A DNA stretch of 64,000 bases, from contig NZ_RJKQ01000006.1 in the NCBI RefSeq assembly GCF_003751845.1, positions 62,001 to 126,000 on the forward strand, in the 5' to 3' direction. Below the pieces are notes generated by a model, which did not search any database, was not told the DNA's origin, and saw only the letters and a program-made list of their open reading frames with translations. The stretch comes from Enterobacter sp. BIGb0383 (GTDB lineage: Bacteria > Pseudomonadota > Gammaproteobacteria > Enterobacterales > Enterobacteriaceae). Made by a program: the position numbers and the translations under genes. Shown here piece after piece: positions 11,228-21,474 of the stretch; position 1 is the stretch's first letter; the number at the start of each line of letters is the position of its first letter.

Positions 11228-12763
11228 TTATATCGTCCGCTGGACAAAGGCCTTAAGACGAAAGCCCAGCAATGCCAGCGCGGCAAAATAGGCCGCAGCG
11301 CCCACCACGACGACCACCGTCAGCCGGAGCAGACGCACCAGCATGGTTCCCTCTGACCACGACGGCATCACATAGAGCACGCCGATTAGCGCGGCGGTCA
11401 TCACCACGACCGCGACCACAATACGCACCAGGAAAGATCCCCAGCCCGGCTGAGGGGTAAAAATATTGCGCTTGCGCATCTGCCAGTAGAGCAGGCCGGC
11501 ATTCAGACAGGCTCCCAGGCCGATAGAGAGCGCAAGTCCCGCATGTCTGAACGGCCCAATAAACGCCAGGTTCATCAGCTGAGTCACAATCAGGGTCACG
11601 ATAGCAATCCGCACCGGCGTTTTAATGTCCTGGCGGGAATAGAAGCCCGGCGCCAGCACCTTCACGACGATAATCCCCATCAGCCCCACCGAGTAGGCCA
11701 CCAGCGCCTGCTGGGTCATGGCGGCATCAAACGCGGTAAATTTGCCGTACTGGAACAGGGCTACCGTCAGCGGCTGGGCCAGCACGCCCAGCGCGACGGC
11801 ACTCGGCAGCGCCAGCAGGAAACAGAGGCGCAGGCCCCAGTCCAGCAGTCGACAGTAGGCATCGTGATCGCCGCTGGCAAAGCTCCGCGACAGGGAGGGC
11901 AGCAGAATCGTACCCAGCGCCACGCCCAGCACCCCGGACGGAAACTCCATTAGCCGGTCGGCGTAATACATCCAGGAGACGGAGCCGGATACCAGGAACG
12001 AGGCGAAAATGGTATTGATGATCAGCGAAATCTGGCTGACGGATACCCCGAGAATTGCCGGGCCCATCTGCTTAACCACCCGCATTGCGCCCGTATCCCG
12101 CAGGTTAATACGCGGCAGCACCAGCATGCCGATTTTCTTCAGATGCGGGAGCTGCCAGCCCAGCTGCAGCACACCCCCGACGGTCACCGCCCAGGCCAGG
12201 GCCAGAATCGGCGGATCGAAGTAAGGCGCGGCGAACAGGGCAAAGCCGATCATACTGACGTTCAGGAAAGTCGGGGCAAACGCCGGGACCGAGAAGCGGT
12301 TCCAGGTATTGAGGATCGCCCCCACCAGCGAGGCCAGCGAGATCAGTAGGATATAAGGAAAGGTAATACGCAGCAGCGACGAGGTTAACGCGAATTTGTC
12401 AGCGCTATTGGCGAACCCCGGCGCGGTCACCGCAATCACCCAGGGTGCGGCGAGCATTCCGACGATAGTGACAATGGCCAGTGCCAGCGTCAGCAGACCG
12501 GAAACATAGGCGACAAAGACGCGGGTCGCGTCTTCGCCCTGTTTGGATTTGTATTCCGCCAGAATGGGTACAAATGCCTGAGAGAATGCGCCTTCGGCAA
12601 AAATACGCCGCAACAGGTTAGGCAGTTTAAACGCGACGAAAAAGGCATCTGTTGCCATTCCCGCACCGAACACCCTTGCCACAATGGCATCGCGCGCAAA
12701 ACCCAACACGCGCGAAAACATGGTCATTGAGCTGACGGCCGCCAGCGATTTTAACAGATTCAT
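11228..12763 (-). CDS. murJ: Lipid II flippase MurJ
   Basis: Inner-membrane MOP-superfamily flippase (MviN) moving lipid II to the periplasmic side for peptidoglycan synthesis. 511 aa from [21 protein letters not shown], the same length as E. coli MurJ, with 14 predicted membrane segments. The frame extends upstream to 12802, but the ATG at 12763 is the family start. The conserved [15 protein letters not shown] stretch lies in TM1/loop. Convergent with flgN and next to yceM, as in E. coli. Confidence 0.97.
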   Translation of the reverse strand: MNLLKSLAAVSSMTMFSRVLGFARDAIVARVFGAGMATDAFFVAFKLPNLLRRIFAEGAFSQAFVPILAEYKSKQGEDATRVFVAYVSGLLTLALAIVTIVGMLAAPWVIAVTAPGFANSADKFALTSSLLRITFPYILLISLASLVGAILNTWNRFSVPAFAPTFLNVSMIGFALFAAPYFDPPILALAWAVTVGGVLQLGWQLPHLKKIGMLVLPRINLRDTGAMRVVKQMGPAILGVSVSQISLIINTIFASFLVSGSVSWMYYADRLMEFPSGVLGVALGTILLPSLSRSFASGDHDAYCRLLDWGLRLCFLLALPSAVALGVLAQPLTVALFQYGKFTAFDAAMTQQALVAYSVGLMGIIVVKVLAPGFYSRQDIKTPVRIAIVTLIVTQLMNLAFIGPFRHAGLALSIGLGACLNAGLLYWQMRKRNIFTPQPGWGSFLVRIVVAVVVMTAALIGVLYVMPSWSEGTMLVRLLRLTVVVVVGAAAYFAALALLGFRLKAFVQRTI

Positions 12764-12874
12764 TATTATGGTTCCGGACCCTGGAGCAGAATGCCCGCGC
12801 ACGGGCGGGCATTCGATGAGGCGAGTAGTCTACCCCGATTGAAGTGAATTACTACTCACAGATGTTACAGCAGG

Positions 12875-13801
12875 TTATTCGCTGATCGCCTCCTGCCACA
12901 GCTTTTCGACCACTCGCTGGGCCACCAGCGCCTGCTCGCCAGCGGTTTCCGGAACCGTCTGATTTTGCACGCATTCGATAAAGTGGCGCGCGCAGCCGAC
13001 AAAGCCACGCTGCTCCAGAGTACTCATCCAGCCAGCGACCGGCCGCGTCACCACGCCCGCGCCCTTCTCTTCCCGCCATTCGCGCATATCGGTAATGTCG
13101 TACAGCCCACCGTCGGTCACCGCCTGCACCCACTCCCGCTGGCTACCGGCCCGGCGATGCATGCTGGTGGTCACCTGAAGGTGCTCATGGCTAAAATGAT
13201 GCTCGGCGTAGAGCATTTCGCCCTGTTCATTGGTCAGCAGCGTCCCGTTATCGAGGCGGGCGTTGCCACCCGTGAGCCACAGGGCCGTATCGACCACGTG
13301 GAGATAATCATCCAGCAGGGTAAAACGCAGATCGTGCGGCCCAACGCTGTCGGTCCGGTGTTTGTCCATGCGCAGCGATGCCAGCGCGCCAGGCTGGCTT
13401 TTGAGATCGCGATACAGGGGGGAAAAGCGACGGTTAAAGCCCACCATCAGAGTGAGTTTTTTCCGTGCCGCCAGCTCGACAAGGCGCTCGGCGTCCGGCA
13501 GGTTTTCCGCCAGCGGCTTATCGACGCAGACGTGTACGCCCGCGTTCAGCAACTCGCTGACCACGTCGAAATGGGATGCCGTCGAGGTATGAACGAAGAC
13601 CGCGTCGCAGTCAGCGGCCAGACTCTGCAGGGAATCGGCGCAGGGCAGACGATAGCTTTCGCAGATCCGCTGCGCTTTCTCTTTGCCCGGGGACCAGGCC
13701 GTCTGCAGGGTCCAGTCCGTCGCGGCACTCAGTACCGGTAGCCACGCCTTCTGCGCAATCCCACCCAGACCCACCACGCCTATTTTTAATTTTGCCGTCA
13801 C
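12875..13801 (-). CDS. yceM: Gfo/Idh/MocA-family oxidoreductase YceM
   Basis: Putative NAD(P)-dependent oxidoreductase, 308 aa. The Rossmann motif GVVGLGGIAQKAWLP is at residues 8-22. The Gfo/Idh/MocA signature CVDKPLAENLPDAERLVEL follows near 90-110. The start is a GTG at 13801, two bases after the yceH stop, with GGGAGAAT upstream. The substrate is unknown; the old name mviM reflects only proximity to mviN. Forms an apparent rimJ-yceH-yceM transcription unit. Confidence 0.93.
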   Translation of the reverse strand: MTAKLKIGVVGLGGIAQKAWLPVLSAATDWTLQTAWSPGKEKAQRICESYRLPCADSLQSLAADCDAVFVHTSTASHFDVVSELLNAGVHVCVDKPLAENLPDAERLVELAARKKLTLMVGFNRRFSPLYRDLKSQPGALASLRMDKHRTDSVGPHDLRFTLLDDYLHVVDTALWLTGGNARLDNGTLLTNEQGEMLYAEHHFSHEHLQVTTSMHRRAGSQREWVQAVTDGGLYDITDMREWREEKGAGVVTRPVAGWMSTLEQRGFVGCARHFIECVQNQTVPETAGEQALVAQRVVEKLWQEAISE

Positions 13802-13803
13802 GG

Positions 13804-14448
13804 TTATTCTCCCAGGTGTGCCAGCAGCGATGCCAGCCGTTGTTTTAGTTCCGCGACTTCTGTCTCCAGCGCCTCGACGCGCGCCGTCAGTTCATCGCCT
13901 GAAGTCGCAGGTTCGCTCGTCTCAACCTGCGGGATGGTGTCGCCGCAGAATAACTGCATATAGCGGCTCTCTCGTTTACCGGGTTCACGCGGCAGACGAG
14001 CAACAAAGGGGCCGTCTTCTCTGGCGGCCAGCGCGTCCAGGGTATTTTCCACCTCGGCCATATCGCTGAATTCGTGCATCCGCTGAGCGCGGCTGCGCAA
14101 TTCCCCCGGCGTCTGCGCGCCACGCAGTAGCAGGGTCGCGATCAGCGCCACTTCGGCCGGGCTGAGTTTTAAATCACCGAATTCAGAGTTACAGAAGCGC
14201 TGCTCATATTTCGTGACCCGATTGCCGAAGCCGCTGACCGTGCGCAGATAGTGGCGCTTCACCAGCGCATCCAGCAGATCCTGTACCTCGCTCTCACTGA
14301 GGGAGAGCACCGGCTCGCGGTTCGTTTTCTGATTACAGGCGGTAACGACGCCATTCACCGAAAGCGGATATTGCTCCGGCGTCGTCACCTGCTTCTCCAG
14401 CAGGCTGCCGATGACACGCGCTTCGTTAGCGCTTAGCTGATACTTCAT
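13804..14448 (-). CDS. yceH: DUF480 protein YceH
   Basis: 214 aa cytoplasmic protein of the UPF0502/DUF480 family. It starts [20 protein letters not shown], with two winged-helix-like halves and a C-terminal heptad-rich segment ([20 protein letters not shown], ~185-205) that should form a coiled coil. Function unknown. Sits between rimJ (9 bp upstream) and yceM (2 bp downstream), so co-expressed with both. Confidence 0.93.
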   Translation of the reverse strand: MKYQLSANEARVIGSLLEKQVTTPEQYPLSVNGVVTACNQKTNREPVLSLSESEVQDLLDALVKRHYLRTVSGFGNRVTKYEQRFCNSEFGDLKLSPAEVALIATLLLRGAQTPGELRSRAQRMHEFSDMAEVENTLDALAAREDGPFVARLPREPGKRESRYMQLFCGDTIPQVETSEPATSGDELTARVEALETEVAELKQRLASLLAHLGE

Positions 14449-14457
14449 CTTTTCTCC

Positions 14458-15042
14458 TTAACGCCCTGCAGTCCAGTTCGGGGTGATCAACGCGGTTAAG
14501 ACATGGTCGCGCCACTCGCCGTCAATCAGCAGATAGTCTTTGGCGTATCCCTCTTTTTCAAAGCCCAGCCTCGCCAGAAGGCCGCCGCTGCGCTTATTGT
14601 GCGGCATATAGTTCGCCATAATGCGGTGGATATGCTGAGTGCGCTGCATATACCGGATCGCAGCCGTGAGGGCCTCGAACATCAGTCCCTGCCCCTGCCA
14701 TTTCTGCCCGATAGAGTATCCCAGATAACAGGCGTGGAAAGATCCGCGTACCACGTTCGAGAAGTTGGCCACGCCGATCACTTCCTTCTCTTCCGGGTCC
14801 AGCAGGGCAAAATAGAAGGCGGTGCCCTGCTTATGGAATTCGTTGATCATACTCAGCCGCGCCTGCCAGCCGGAGGGATAGCAGTGGCTGTCATCACGAA
14901 TCGGCTCCCAGGGTTTCAGGAACTGCCGGTTCTCCGCATAGTAGTCCGCCAGACGCCAGGCATCGCGCTCAAACACCAGGCGCACCACCAGTCGGTCCGT
15001 CGTTAAGCGCACTTTCGGCACGTTACTGCGATAGCCAAACAT
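14458..15042 (-). CDS. rimJ: Ribosomal protein S5 N-alanine acetyltransferase RimJ
   Basis: GNAT-fold acetyltransferase of 194 aa that acetylates the N-terminal alanine of ribosomal protein S5. The acetyl-CoA binding loop is visible as [17 protein letters not shown] around residues 100-117 (Q/R-x-x-G-x-G/A type). The C-terminal [20 protein letters not shown] stretch is typical of RimJ/RimL. First gene of the rimJ-yceH-yceM unit, divergent from mdtH. Confidence 0.95.
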   Translation of the reverse strand: MFGYRSNVPKVRLTTDRLVVRLVFERDAWRLADYYAENRQFLKPWEPIRDDSHCYPSGWQARLSMINEFHKQGTAFYFALLDPEEKEVIGVANFSNVVRGSFHACYLGYSIGQKWQGQGLMFEALTAAIRYMQRTQHIHRIMANYMPHNKRSGGLLARLGFEKEGYAKDYLLIDGEWRDHVLTALITPNWTAGR

Positions 15043-15271
15043 CGATACCCCTCCTCAGGGCCCGTTCATCTTTCCTCTAACTATACCCGCCCACGAGGGC
15101 TCTGTGAAAACAGCAACATACGTTTTTCTGTCTCATCACGACATTTTCGATTAACAACGTCAATCAAAGCACGCTTTTGATAAAAAAATATTGTCACCGT
15201 TACGATGGGAAAACGCGCATTAACCCCGCAGAATAGCGTGGCACACCTCTTTTTATTTCCCTGGAGGGGAA

Positions 15272-16480
15272 ATGTCCCGCGTATCGCAGGCACGGAACCT
15301 GGGTAAATACTTCCTTTTAGTCGACAACATGCTGGTTGTCCTCGGCTTTTTCGTGGTATTTCCACTGATTTCCATCCGCTTCGTCGATCAGATGGGCTGG
15401 GCGGCATTAATGGTGGGAATAGCGCTCGGCCTGCGTCAGTTCGTTCAGCAGGGGTTGGGAATATTCGGCGGCGCCCTCGCCGACCGTTTTGGTGCCAAAC
15501 CGATGATCGTCACCGGTATGCTGATGCGTGCGGGCGGTTTTGCCGCAATGGGGATCGCTCACGAGCCCTGGGTACTCTGGCTCTCCTGCCTGCTTTCTGG
15601 CCTTGGCGGCACCCTGTTCGATCCGCCGCGATCGGCGCTGGTGGTGAAGCTGGTACGTCCGCAGCAGCGCGGCCGTTTTTTCTCTCTGCTAATGATGCAG
15701 GACAGCGCCGGTGCGGTGATCGGTGCCCTGCTGGGTAGCTGGCTGCTGCAGTATGATTTCCGCCTGGTCTGTGCCGCAGGCGCGGTGCTGTTTATCCTCT
15801 GCGCCCTGTTCAACGCCTGGCTGCTGCCGGACTGGAAACTCTCTACGGTTAAAGCCCCGGTGAAGGAAGGGCTGCAGCGCGTGCTGCAGGATAAGCGTTT
15901 TGTTGCCTATGTGCTGACGCTGACGGGCTACTATATGCTGGCGGTGCAGGTGATGCTGATGCTGCCTCTGATGGTCAATGACATCGCCGGTTCTGCCTCT
16001 GCGGTGAAGTGGATGTACGCCATTGAAGCGGCGCTTTCCCTGACGCTGCTTTACCCTATTGCCCGCTGGAGCGAAAAACGTTTTCGTCTTGAGCAGCGCC
16101 TGATGGCCGGACTGCTGCTGATGACCCTGAGCATGCTGCCCATCGGCATGGTCAGCAGCCTGCAGCAGCTGTTTATGCTGATCTGCACCTTCTATATCGG
16201 TTCAATTATTTCTGAACCGGCCCGTGAAACCCTCGGCGCTTCGCTTGCCGATTCCCGCGCGCGCGGCAGCTATATGGGCTTTAGCCGTCTGGGCCTGGCC
16301 TTTGGCGGCGCGCTCGGCTATGCCGGCGGTGGCTGGTTCTTTGATGCCGGAAAAGCGATGGGTCAGCCGGAGCTCCCCTGGGCGATGCTGGCCCTGGTCG
16401 GGCTGATTACGCTGCTGGCGCTGTACTGGCAGTTTAGCCTGCGCCGCGTGGAGCCGCGTATGCCTGAACCCCTGGGCTAA
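15272..16480 (+). CDS. mdtH: MFS multidrug transporter MdtH
   Basis: 402 aa inner-membrane major facilitator with about 12 TM segments. It starts [20 protein letters not shown], as in E. coli MdtH (YceL). The MFS motif A region [18 protein letters not shown] falls between TM2 and TM3. A strong ribosome site (GGAGGGG) precedes the ATG. In E. coli, overexpression gives fluoroquinolone tolerance; the native substrate is not established. Followed after 63 bp by grxB. Confidence 0.95.
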   Translation: MSRVSQARNLGKYFLLVDNMLVVLGFFVVFPLISIRFVDQMGWAALMVGIALGLRQFVQQGLGIFGGALADRFGAKPMIVTGMLMRAGGFAAMGIAHEPWVLWLSCLLSGLGGTLFDPPRSALVVKLVRPQQRGRFFSLLMMQDSAGAVIGALLGSWLLQYDFRLVCAAGAVLFILCALFNAWLLPDWKLSTVKAPVKEGLQRVLQDKRFVAYVLTLTGYYMLAVQVMLMLPLMVNDIAGSASAVKWMYAIEAALSLTLLYPIARWSEKRFRLEQRLMAGLLLMTLSMLPIGMVSSLQQLFMLICTFYIGSIISEPARETLGASLADSRARGSYMGFSRLGLAFGGALGYAGGGWFFDAGKAMGQPELPWAMLALVGLITLLALYWQFSLRRVEPRMPEPLG

Positions 16481-16543
16481 TTTGATAAGGGCTTGTTTCT
16501 CTTCCATACTGAATGCTGAACGGCAACTACCTGGAGGAGAAAC

Positions 16544-17191
16544 GTGAAGCTCTATATTTACGACCACTGCCCTTTCTGTGTTAAAGCCCGTATGATCTTC
16601 GGCCTGAAGAACATCCCTGTCGAACTCAACGTTCTGCTTAGCGACGATGTCGATACCCCTACCCGGATGATTGGCCAGAAAATGGCGCCGATCCTGCAAA
16701 AGGACGACAGCCGCTATCTGCCGGAAAGTCTGGATATCGTCCACTATGTCGATAAACTCGACCATAAGCCGCTGTTAACCGGTAAACGTAACCCGGCCAT
16801 TGAAGAGTGGCTGCGTAAGGTCAACGGCTATGTTAATCGCCTGCTGATCCCGCGCTTTGCCAAATCCGCCTTCGATGAGTTTTCCACCCCAAAAGCCCGG
16901 GCGTATTTCGTCGAGAAAAAAGAGGCGGCAATCGGTGATTTTGCCGAACACCTCAGCCACTCTGCCGGGCTGATTAAGAATATCAGCGACGATCTGCTGC
17001 GCCTGGATAAGCTTATCGTCCAGCCGAATGCGCTGAACGGCGAGCTGTCTGAAGATGATATTCATCTGTTCCCGCTTCTGCGCAACCTGACGCTGGTCGC
17101 CGGCGTTAACTGGCCCACCCGAGTCGCCGACTATCGGGATAATATGGCCAAACAGACGCAGATAAACCTGCTGTCATCGATGGCTATCTGA
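16544..17191 (+). CDS. grxB: Glutaredoxin 2
   Basis: 215 aa GST-like glutaredoxin reducing disulfides with glutathione. The thioredoxin-fold N-terminus carries active site C9-P-F-C12 (E. coli has CPYC, so Tyr to Phe here). The C-terminal helical domain ends TQINLLSSMAI as in E. coli. Translation starts at a GTG (16544) preceded by GGAGGAG. Monocistronic by spacing. Confidence 0.96.
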   Translation: MKLYIYDHCPFCVKARMIFGLKNIPVELNVLLSDDVDTPTRMIGQKMAPILQKDDSRYLPESLDIVHYVDKLDHKPLLTGKRNPAIEEWLRKVNGYVNRLLIPRFAKSAFDEFSTPKARAYFVEKKEAAIGDFAEHLSHSAGLIKNISDDLLRLDKLIVQPNALNGELSEDDIHLFPLLRNLTLVAGVNWPTRVADYRDNMAKQTQINLLSSMAI

Positions 17192-17314
17192 CCACACGGC
17201 GGGCGGTCAATCCCCCGCCGTCATTTTCGGCCCATTCCTCTGGTACCTTCCCGGCTGACAGGCCATGATGCTTTATGTCAGGATAGACGGACAGGCATTG
17301 CGTTGAGGAACCTC

Positions 17315-17875
17315 ATGAAGAAAATACTTATTGCCGCCGCGCTGGCGGTATCAACCCTGCTGGCAGGCTGTAACCAGCTTACGCAATACAGCGTCAGCGA
17401 GCAGGAAATCAATCAGGCGCTGCAAAAGCGCAATAACTTTGCCAAAGATATTGACCTGCCCGGCGTGGCGGGCGCGCATATTGTTCTGACGAATCTCGTC
17501 AGCGCCATTGGCCGCGAAGAACCGAACAAGGTTACGCTCAACGGTGATGCCCTAGTGGATATCAATTCGCTGTTTGGCAGCCAGAAAGCCACCATGAAAC
17601 TGAAGCTGAAAGCGCTGCCGGTGTTTAATAAAGAGCGCGGGGCTATCTATCTCCAGGAAATGGAAGTGGTGGATGCGACCGTGACCCCGGAGAAAATGCA
17701 GACCGTGCTGCAAATGCTGACGCCGTATCTTAATCAGGCCCTGCGTAGCTACTTTAATCAGCAGCCGGCGTATGTTCTGCGCGAGGACGCCAGCAAGGGC
17801 GAAGCGCTGGCGAAAAAATTCGCCAAGGGTATCGAAGTCAAACCCGGCGAAATCATTATTCCGCTTACCGACTAA
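17315..17875 (+). CDS. yceB: Lipoprotein YceB (DUF1439)
   Basis: 186 aa outer-membrane-type lipoprotein. The signal peptide MKKILIAAALAVSTLLAGC has lipobox LAGC with the acylated Cys at residue 19 and Asn after it. The remainder is the DUF1439 (SMP-like, TULIP-type) domain, predicted to hold a lipid-binding cavity. A TTG at 17303 is in frame, but the ATG at 17315 has GAGG six bases upstream. Function in the envelope is unproven. Confidence 0.93.
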   Translation: MKKILIAAALAVSTLLAGCNQLTQYSVSEQEINQALQKRNNFAKDIDLPGVAGAHIVLTNLVSAIGREEPNKVTLNGDALVDINSLFGSQKATMKLKLKALPVFNKERGAIYLQEMEVVDATVTPEKMQTVLQMLTPYLNQALRSYFNQQPAYVLREDASKGEALAKKFAKGIEVKPGEIIIPLTD

Positions 17876-17882
17876 TTCTGTC

Positions 17883-17907
17883 AGGGCGCATATTGCGCCC
17901 TTTTTTA
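17883..17907 (+). terminator. Terminator after yceB
   Basis: AGGGCGCA, TAT loop, TGCGCCCT then a run of T: an intrinsic terminator seven bases after the yceB stop. Confidence 0.9.
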
Positions 17908-17923
17908 TGGAAAACGAGTGCAA

Positions 17924-17939
17924 ACGAAAACGTTTACGC
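17924..17939 (+). promoter_or_regulatory. PurR operator of pyrC
   Basis: ACGAAAACGTTTACGC closely matches the PurR box ACGCAAACGTTTNCGT. It overlaps the predicted -35/-10 interval of pyrC (-10 TATCCT at 17941-17946). PurR repression of pyrC is established in E. coli. Confidence 0.8.
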
Positions 17940-17948
17940 TTATCCTTA

Positions 17949-18000
17949 GTGCCCGGCAAAAAGCAGCCATTGATGACTGATTCTCACCAAGCCGGAGCAC
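17949..18000 (+). promoter_or_regulatory. pyrC leader hairpin that masks the ribosome site
   Basis: GTGCCCGGC (17949-17957) pairs with GCCGGAGCAC (17991-18000) in nine base pairs with one bulged A. The 3' arm contains the GGAG ribosome site of pyrC, three bases before the ATG. In E. coli pyrC, CTP-dependent start-site choice decides whether the transcript includes the 5' arm. The same layout is visible here. Confidence 0.75.
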
Positions 18001-18003
18001 TCC

Positions 18004-19047
18004 ATGACACCAACCCCTCAGCTGTTAAAGATCCGCCGTCCTGACGACTGGCACATTCATCTGCGCGATGGCGAGATGCTGAACACCGTTGTTCCCTATA
18101 CCAGCGAGGTGTATGGCCGGGCGATTGTGATGCCGAATCTGGTGCCGCCGGTGACCACCGTTGACGCCGCGATCGCCTATCGTCAGCGTATTCTTGATGC
18201 GATTCCGGCCGGGCATAACTTTACCCCGCTGATGACCTGCTATCTGACCGACACCCTGGATCCGGCCGAGCTTGAGCGCGGCTTTAACGAAGGGGTGTTT
18301 ACCGCCGCCAAACTCTATCCGGCCAATGCCACCACCAACTCCAGCCACGGCGTGACCAGTACGGATGCCATTATGCCGGTTCTGGAGCGGATGGAAAAAC
18401 TGGGGATGCCGCTGCTGGTTCACGGTGAAGTCACCCATGCGGAGATCGACATTTTTGACCGCGAAGCGCGTTTTATCGAAAGCGTGATGGATCCCCTGCG
18501 TCAACGTCTGCCGGGCCTGAAGGTGGTCTTCGAACATATCACCACCAAAGATGCCGCTGAGTATGTCCGCGACGGCAACGAACTGCTGGCCGCCACCATT
18601 ACGCCCCAGCACCTGATGTTCAACCGCAACCATATGCTGGTGGGTGGCATCCGTCCGCACCTGTACTGTCTGCCGGTACTAAAACGTAATATCCACCAGC
18701 AGGCGCTGCGTGAACTGGTCGCCAGCGGCTTCACCCGTGCTTTCCTCGGAACCGACTCCGCCCCGCACGCCCGCCACCGTAAAGAGGCCAGCTGCGGCTG
18801 CGCCGGCTGTTTTAATGCGCCAAGCGCGCTGGCCAGCTACGCCACCGTCTTTGAAGAGATGAATGCGCTGGAGCACTTTGAAGCCTTCTGCTCCCTGAAC
18901 GGCCCACGTTTTTACGGCCTGCCGGTGAATGAGGATTTTATTGAGCTGGTACAGGAACCTTATCAGGTCCCGGAAACCATCGCTCTGCCTGACGACACTC
19001 TGGTGCCGTTCCTTGCCGGTGAAAACGTTCGCTGGCGCGTAAAATAA
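18004..19047 (+). CDS. pyrC: Dihydroorotase
   Basis: Third step of pyrimidine synthesis, closing carbamoyl aspartate to dihydroorotate. 347 aa (E. coli 348). Metal-binding H17-I-H19 in the N-terminal [10 protein letters not shown]; the carboxylated bridging lysine is K103 in FTAAKLYP; catalytic Asp is in LGTDSAPH. Cytoplasmic zinc amidohydrolase. Monocistronic, with PurR box and translational leader hairpin upstream. Confidence 0.98.
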   Translation: MTPTPQLLKIRRPDDWHIHLRDGEMLNTVVPYTSEVYGRAIVMPNLVPPVTTVDAAIAYRQRILDAIPAGHNFTPLMTCYLTDTLDPAELERGFNEGVFTAAKLYPANATTNSSHGVTSTDAIMPVLERMEKLGMPLLVHGEVTHAEIDIFDREARFIESVMDPLRQRLPGLKVVFEHITTKDAAEYVRDGNELLAATITPQHLMFNRNHMLVGGIRPHLYCLPVLKRNIHQQALRELVASGFTRAFLGTDSAPHARHRKEASCGCAGCFNAPSALASYATVFEEMNALEHFEAFCSLNGPRFYGLPVNEDFIELVQEPYQVPETIALPDDTLVPFLAGENVRWRVK

Positions 19048-19073
19048 GAAAGAGTTGCGCCCCCTGCGCAATA

Positions 19074-19093
19074 TACTGTATATATAAACAGTA
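19074..19093 (+). promoter_or_regulatory. LexA (SOS) box of dinI
   Basis: TACTGTATATATAAACAGTA is an essentially perfect LexA operator (CTG-N10-CAG). It lies 20 bp before the dinI start, between pyrC and dinI. Confidence 0.95.
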
Positions 19094-19112
19094 AATAACA
19101 CAGGGGGCAATT

Positions 19113-19358
19113 ATGCGTATTGAAGTGACCATCGCCAAAACCAAACCGTTACCGCCCGGCGCTATCGATGCGCTGTCGCAGGAGTTTTCCCGTCGTATTC
19201 AGGACCATTTCCCGGATGTGGGTGACAAAATCACCGTGCGCTATGCCGGTGCCAATAACCTCTCCGTGATCGGCGGTGCTAAAGAAGACAAAGACAGGAT
19301 CAGTGAAATTCTGCAGGAGACCTGGGAAAGCGCCGACGACTGGTTTATCACCGACTAA
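19113..19358 (+). CDS. dinI: DNA damage-inducible protein DinI
   Basis: 81 aa regulator that binds RecA filaments and tunes the SOS response. MRIEVTIAKTKPLPPGAIDA at the N-terminus and the acidic C-terminal helix (DRISEILQETWESADDWF) match DinI. Under direct LexA control by the box 20 bp upstream. AGGGGGCAA serves as ribosome site. Followed by an intrinsic terminator. Confidence 0.97.
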   Translation: MRIEVTIAKTKPLPPGAIDALSQEFSRRIQDHFPDVGDKITVRYAGANNLSVIGGAKEDKDRISEILQETWESADDWFITD

Positions 19359-19382
19359 TTTTTGCTCTCTTTGTGTTTTTTT

Positions 19383-19404
19383 GCCGGGTCGCCCCGGCTT
19401 TTTT
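19383..19404 (+). terminator. Terminator after dinI
   Basis: GCCGGG, TCGC loop, CCCGGC then TTTTTT, 25 bases after the dinI stop. Confidence 0.88.
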
Positions 19405-19638
19405 CTGTCTTTAGCCTGCCATTTTTTAAGCACATATCTGAAATCCAGCCGAAAACATTAAAAAATAACGAATAAAATCCCGCATTGTTGTTCGAAAAAC
19501 GGGACGATATGGATAAATTTGTTGCAGAGTATTTATTTCAGATGCATTTCCTATGACTGTTGATATAATTAAATTGCTTCGATAATACGCATTGAACCTC
19601 ATGAGTCGTTATCTTTTAACACGTAGAAAGGGGTTATA

Positions 19639-19893
19639 ATGAACAAGAATAATGAAGTCATCCAGACCCATCCCCTCGTCGGATGGGACATCAGCACCGT
19701 CGACAGCTATGATGCGATGATGCTGCGCTTGCACTACCAGACCCCCAATCAGACCGTGACCGACCAGGCTGAGATTGGCCAGACGCTATGGCTAACGACC
19801 GATGTGGCCCGCCAGTTTATTTCTATTCTGGAAGCGGGCATCGCCAAAATTGAATCAGGCGAATACCAGGTAAATGAGTATCGCAGGCATTAA
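19639..19893 (+). CDS. bssS: Biofilm regulator BssS
   Basis: 84 aa small cytoplasmic protein (YceP), nearly the same as E. coli BssS: begins MNKNNEVIQTHPLVGWDIST and ends YQVNEYRRH. In E. coli it affects biofilm formation through indole and AI-2 signalling; the molecular mechanism is unknown. AAAGGGG ribosome site upstream. Its 234-bp upstream region after the dinI terminator is AT-rich and holds no other gene that I can see. Confidence 0.95.
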   Translation: MNKNNEVIQTHPLVGWDISTVDSYDAMMLRLHYQTPNQTVTDQAEIGQTLWLTTDVARQFISILEAGIAKIESGEYQVNEYRRH

Positions 19894-19940
19894 ACCTGCA
19901 CGCGTTTCGGGGTTAATACCCGGGATAATTCTCATTCACA

Positions 19941-19960
19941 GGCACCCAACGGGTGCCTTT
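19941..19960 (+). terminator. Terminator-like hairpin after bssS
   Basis: GGCACCC, AAC loop, GGGTGCC followed by a short T-rich stretch (TTTATTATTT). Confidence 0.75.
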
Positions 19961-20030
19961 ATTATTTCAGACTTGTCTAACTTCTCCAGGTTAATTACTC
20001 TGCTAATAAAATACGGGCAATGAGAACAGC

Positions 20031-21152
20031 ATGAAATACGATCTGATCATTATTGGCAGCGGTTCCGTCGGTGCCGCCGCAGGATATTACGCCAGCCGTG
20101 CCGGGCTGAAGGTACTGATGACCGATGCACATATGCCACCGCATAAGGAAGGCAGCCACCACGGCGACACCCGGCTTATCCGTCACGCCTACGGCGAAGG
20201 GGAAAAGTACGTTCCGCTGGTGCTCAGAGCGCAGACGCTGTGGGACGAACTGGCCGCAGAGAGCGGTGAACAGGTATTTGAACGCACCGGCGTGATTAAC
20301 CTCGGCCCCGCCAGTTCTGAATTTTTGCGTAACGTCGGCGAAAGCGCCCGCCGCTGGGAACTGGACGTTGAGACCCTGGATGCCGCGGCGGTGATGGCTC
20401 GCTGGCCGGAAATCCGCGTACCGGAAGACTATATTGGCCTGTTCGAAAGCCAGTCCGGGGTGCTGCGCAGCGAGCTGGCGATCAAAACCTGGATTGACCT
20501 TGCCCGGGAAGCAGGCTGCGCGCAGCTCTTTAACTGCCCGGTGACCGCGATTCACCATCATGATGACGGCATCACCATCGATACCGCCGACGGGGAGTAC
20601 AGCGGCAGTAAGCTGCTGGTCAGCGCCGGAACCTGGGTCTCTCAGCTCATCCCCAATCTTCCCGTACAGCCGGTGCGTAAGATTTTCGCCTGGCACCAGG
20701 CGGACGGGCGCTACAGCCGTAAAAATAACTTCCCGGCCTTCACTGGCGAGCTGCCAAACGGCGATCAGTTTTACGGTTTCCCCGCCGAGGACGACGCGCT
20801 CAAAATCGGCAAGCATAACGGCGGGCAGGTCATTAACAGCCCCGAAGAACGCGTCCCGTTCGGCAGCATTGCCAGCGACGGCTCGGAATCCTTCAGCTTC
20901 CTGCGTAACGTGCTCCCGGGCATCGGCGGCTGTCTCTATGGCGCATCCTGCACCTATGACAATTCACCGGATGAGGATTTTATTATCGATACCCTCCCCG
21001 GCCACCCGAATACGCTGCTGATTACCGGCCTCAGCGGCCACGGCTTCAAATTTGCCCCGGTACTGGGTGAGCTGGCGGTCAGTTTTGCCAGAGATGCCGT
21101 ATTCCCGCTGGATATTACCCCGTTCTCACTGGCACGCTTTAACCTCTCCTGA
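20031..21152 (+). CDS. solA: N-methyl-L-tryptophan oxidase SolA
   Basis: 373 aa FAD enzyme of the monomeric sarcosine oxidase family that demethylates N-methyltryptophan. Dinucleotide motif [19 protein letters not shown] at residues 7-25. The cysteine for covalent 8alpha-S FAD linkage is C307 in [15 protein letters not shown]-terminal [15 protein letters not shown] is typical of the family. Cytoplasmic; followed by its own terminator. Confidence 0.95.
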   Translation: MKYDLIIIGSGSVGAAAGYYASRAGLKVLMTDAHMPPHKEGSHHGDTRLIRHAYGEGEKYVPLVLRAQTLWDELAAESGEQVFERTGVINLGPASSEFLRNVGESARRWELDVETLDAAAVMARWPEIRVPEDYIGLFESQSGVLRSELAIKTWIDLAREAGCAQLFNCPVTAIHHHDDGITIDTADGEYSGSKLLVSAGTWVSQLIPNLPVQPVRKIFAWHQADGRYSRKNNFPAFTGELPNGDQFYGFPAEDDALKIGKHNGGQVINSPEERVPFGSIASDGSESFSFLRNVLPGIGGCLYGASCTYDNSPDEDFIIDTLPGHPNTLLITGLSGHGFKFAPVLGELAVSFARDAVFPLDITPFSLARFNLS

Positions 21153-21157
21153 AAATT

Positions 21158-21182
21158 GCGGCCCTTTTCGGGCCGCTTATTT
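21158..21182 (+). terminator. Terminator after solA
   Basis: GCGGCCC, TTTTC loop, GGGCCGC followed by TTATTTAT, six bases after the solA stop. Confidence 0.82.
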
Positions 21183-21474
21183 ATATACGGTCAATTATGA
21201 CTGACAAAACACTGACAATAATTGACATTAACTTTAAAAAATACAAATAACGCTCAAAATAATTGAATCATAAGAAAAAAACAAAATCCTGTATAAACAG
21301 GACTTGCAGTGGCAAAAACCTCAAACCCCATCTATCACACTGACAATAAACCAATATTAAAATCAATTAATTTGATTATCTAAAAATAACAAATGCAAAT
21401 GTTTATTTTTTGTTGATTTTATATTTCCTGCGATCAATTGTTACGCCACTTAACTCTTTTTAGTGGTATGTAAC
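21183..21474. other. AT-rich intergenic region upstream of yceJI
   Basis: About 290 bp, strongly AT-rich, with no convincing ORF. It must hold the yceJI promoter. A short inverted repeat (TCCTG...CAGGA around 21286-21301) is visible. Several A-tracts suggest curved DNA and possibly H-NS binding; that is inference only. E. coli annotates a tiny ORF (yceO) near here; I do not see it. Confidence 0.5.

Noticed and set aside
21183-21474. Small gene between solA and yceJ (yceO position)
   Set aside because: The stretch is strongly AT-rich with frequent stops and no ribosome site followed by a plausible reading frame.
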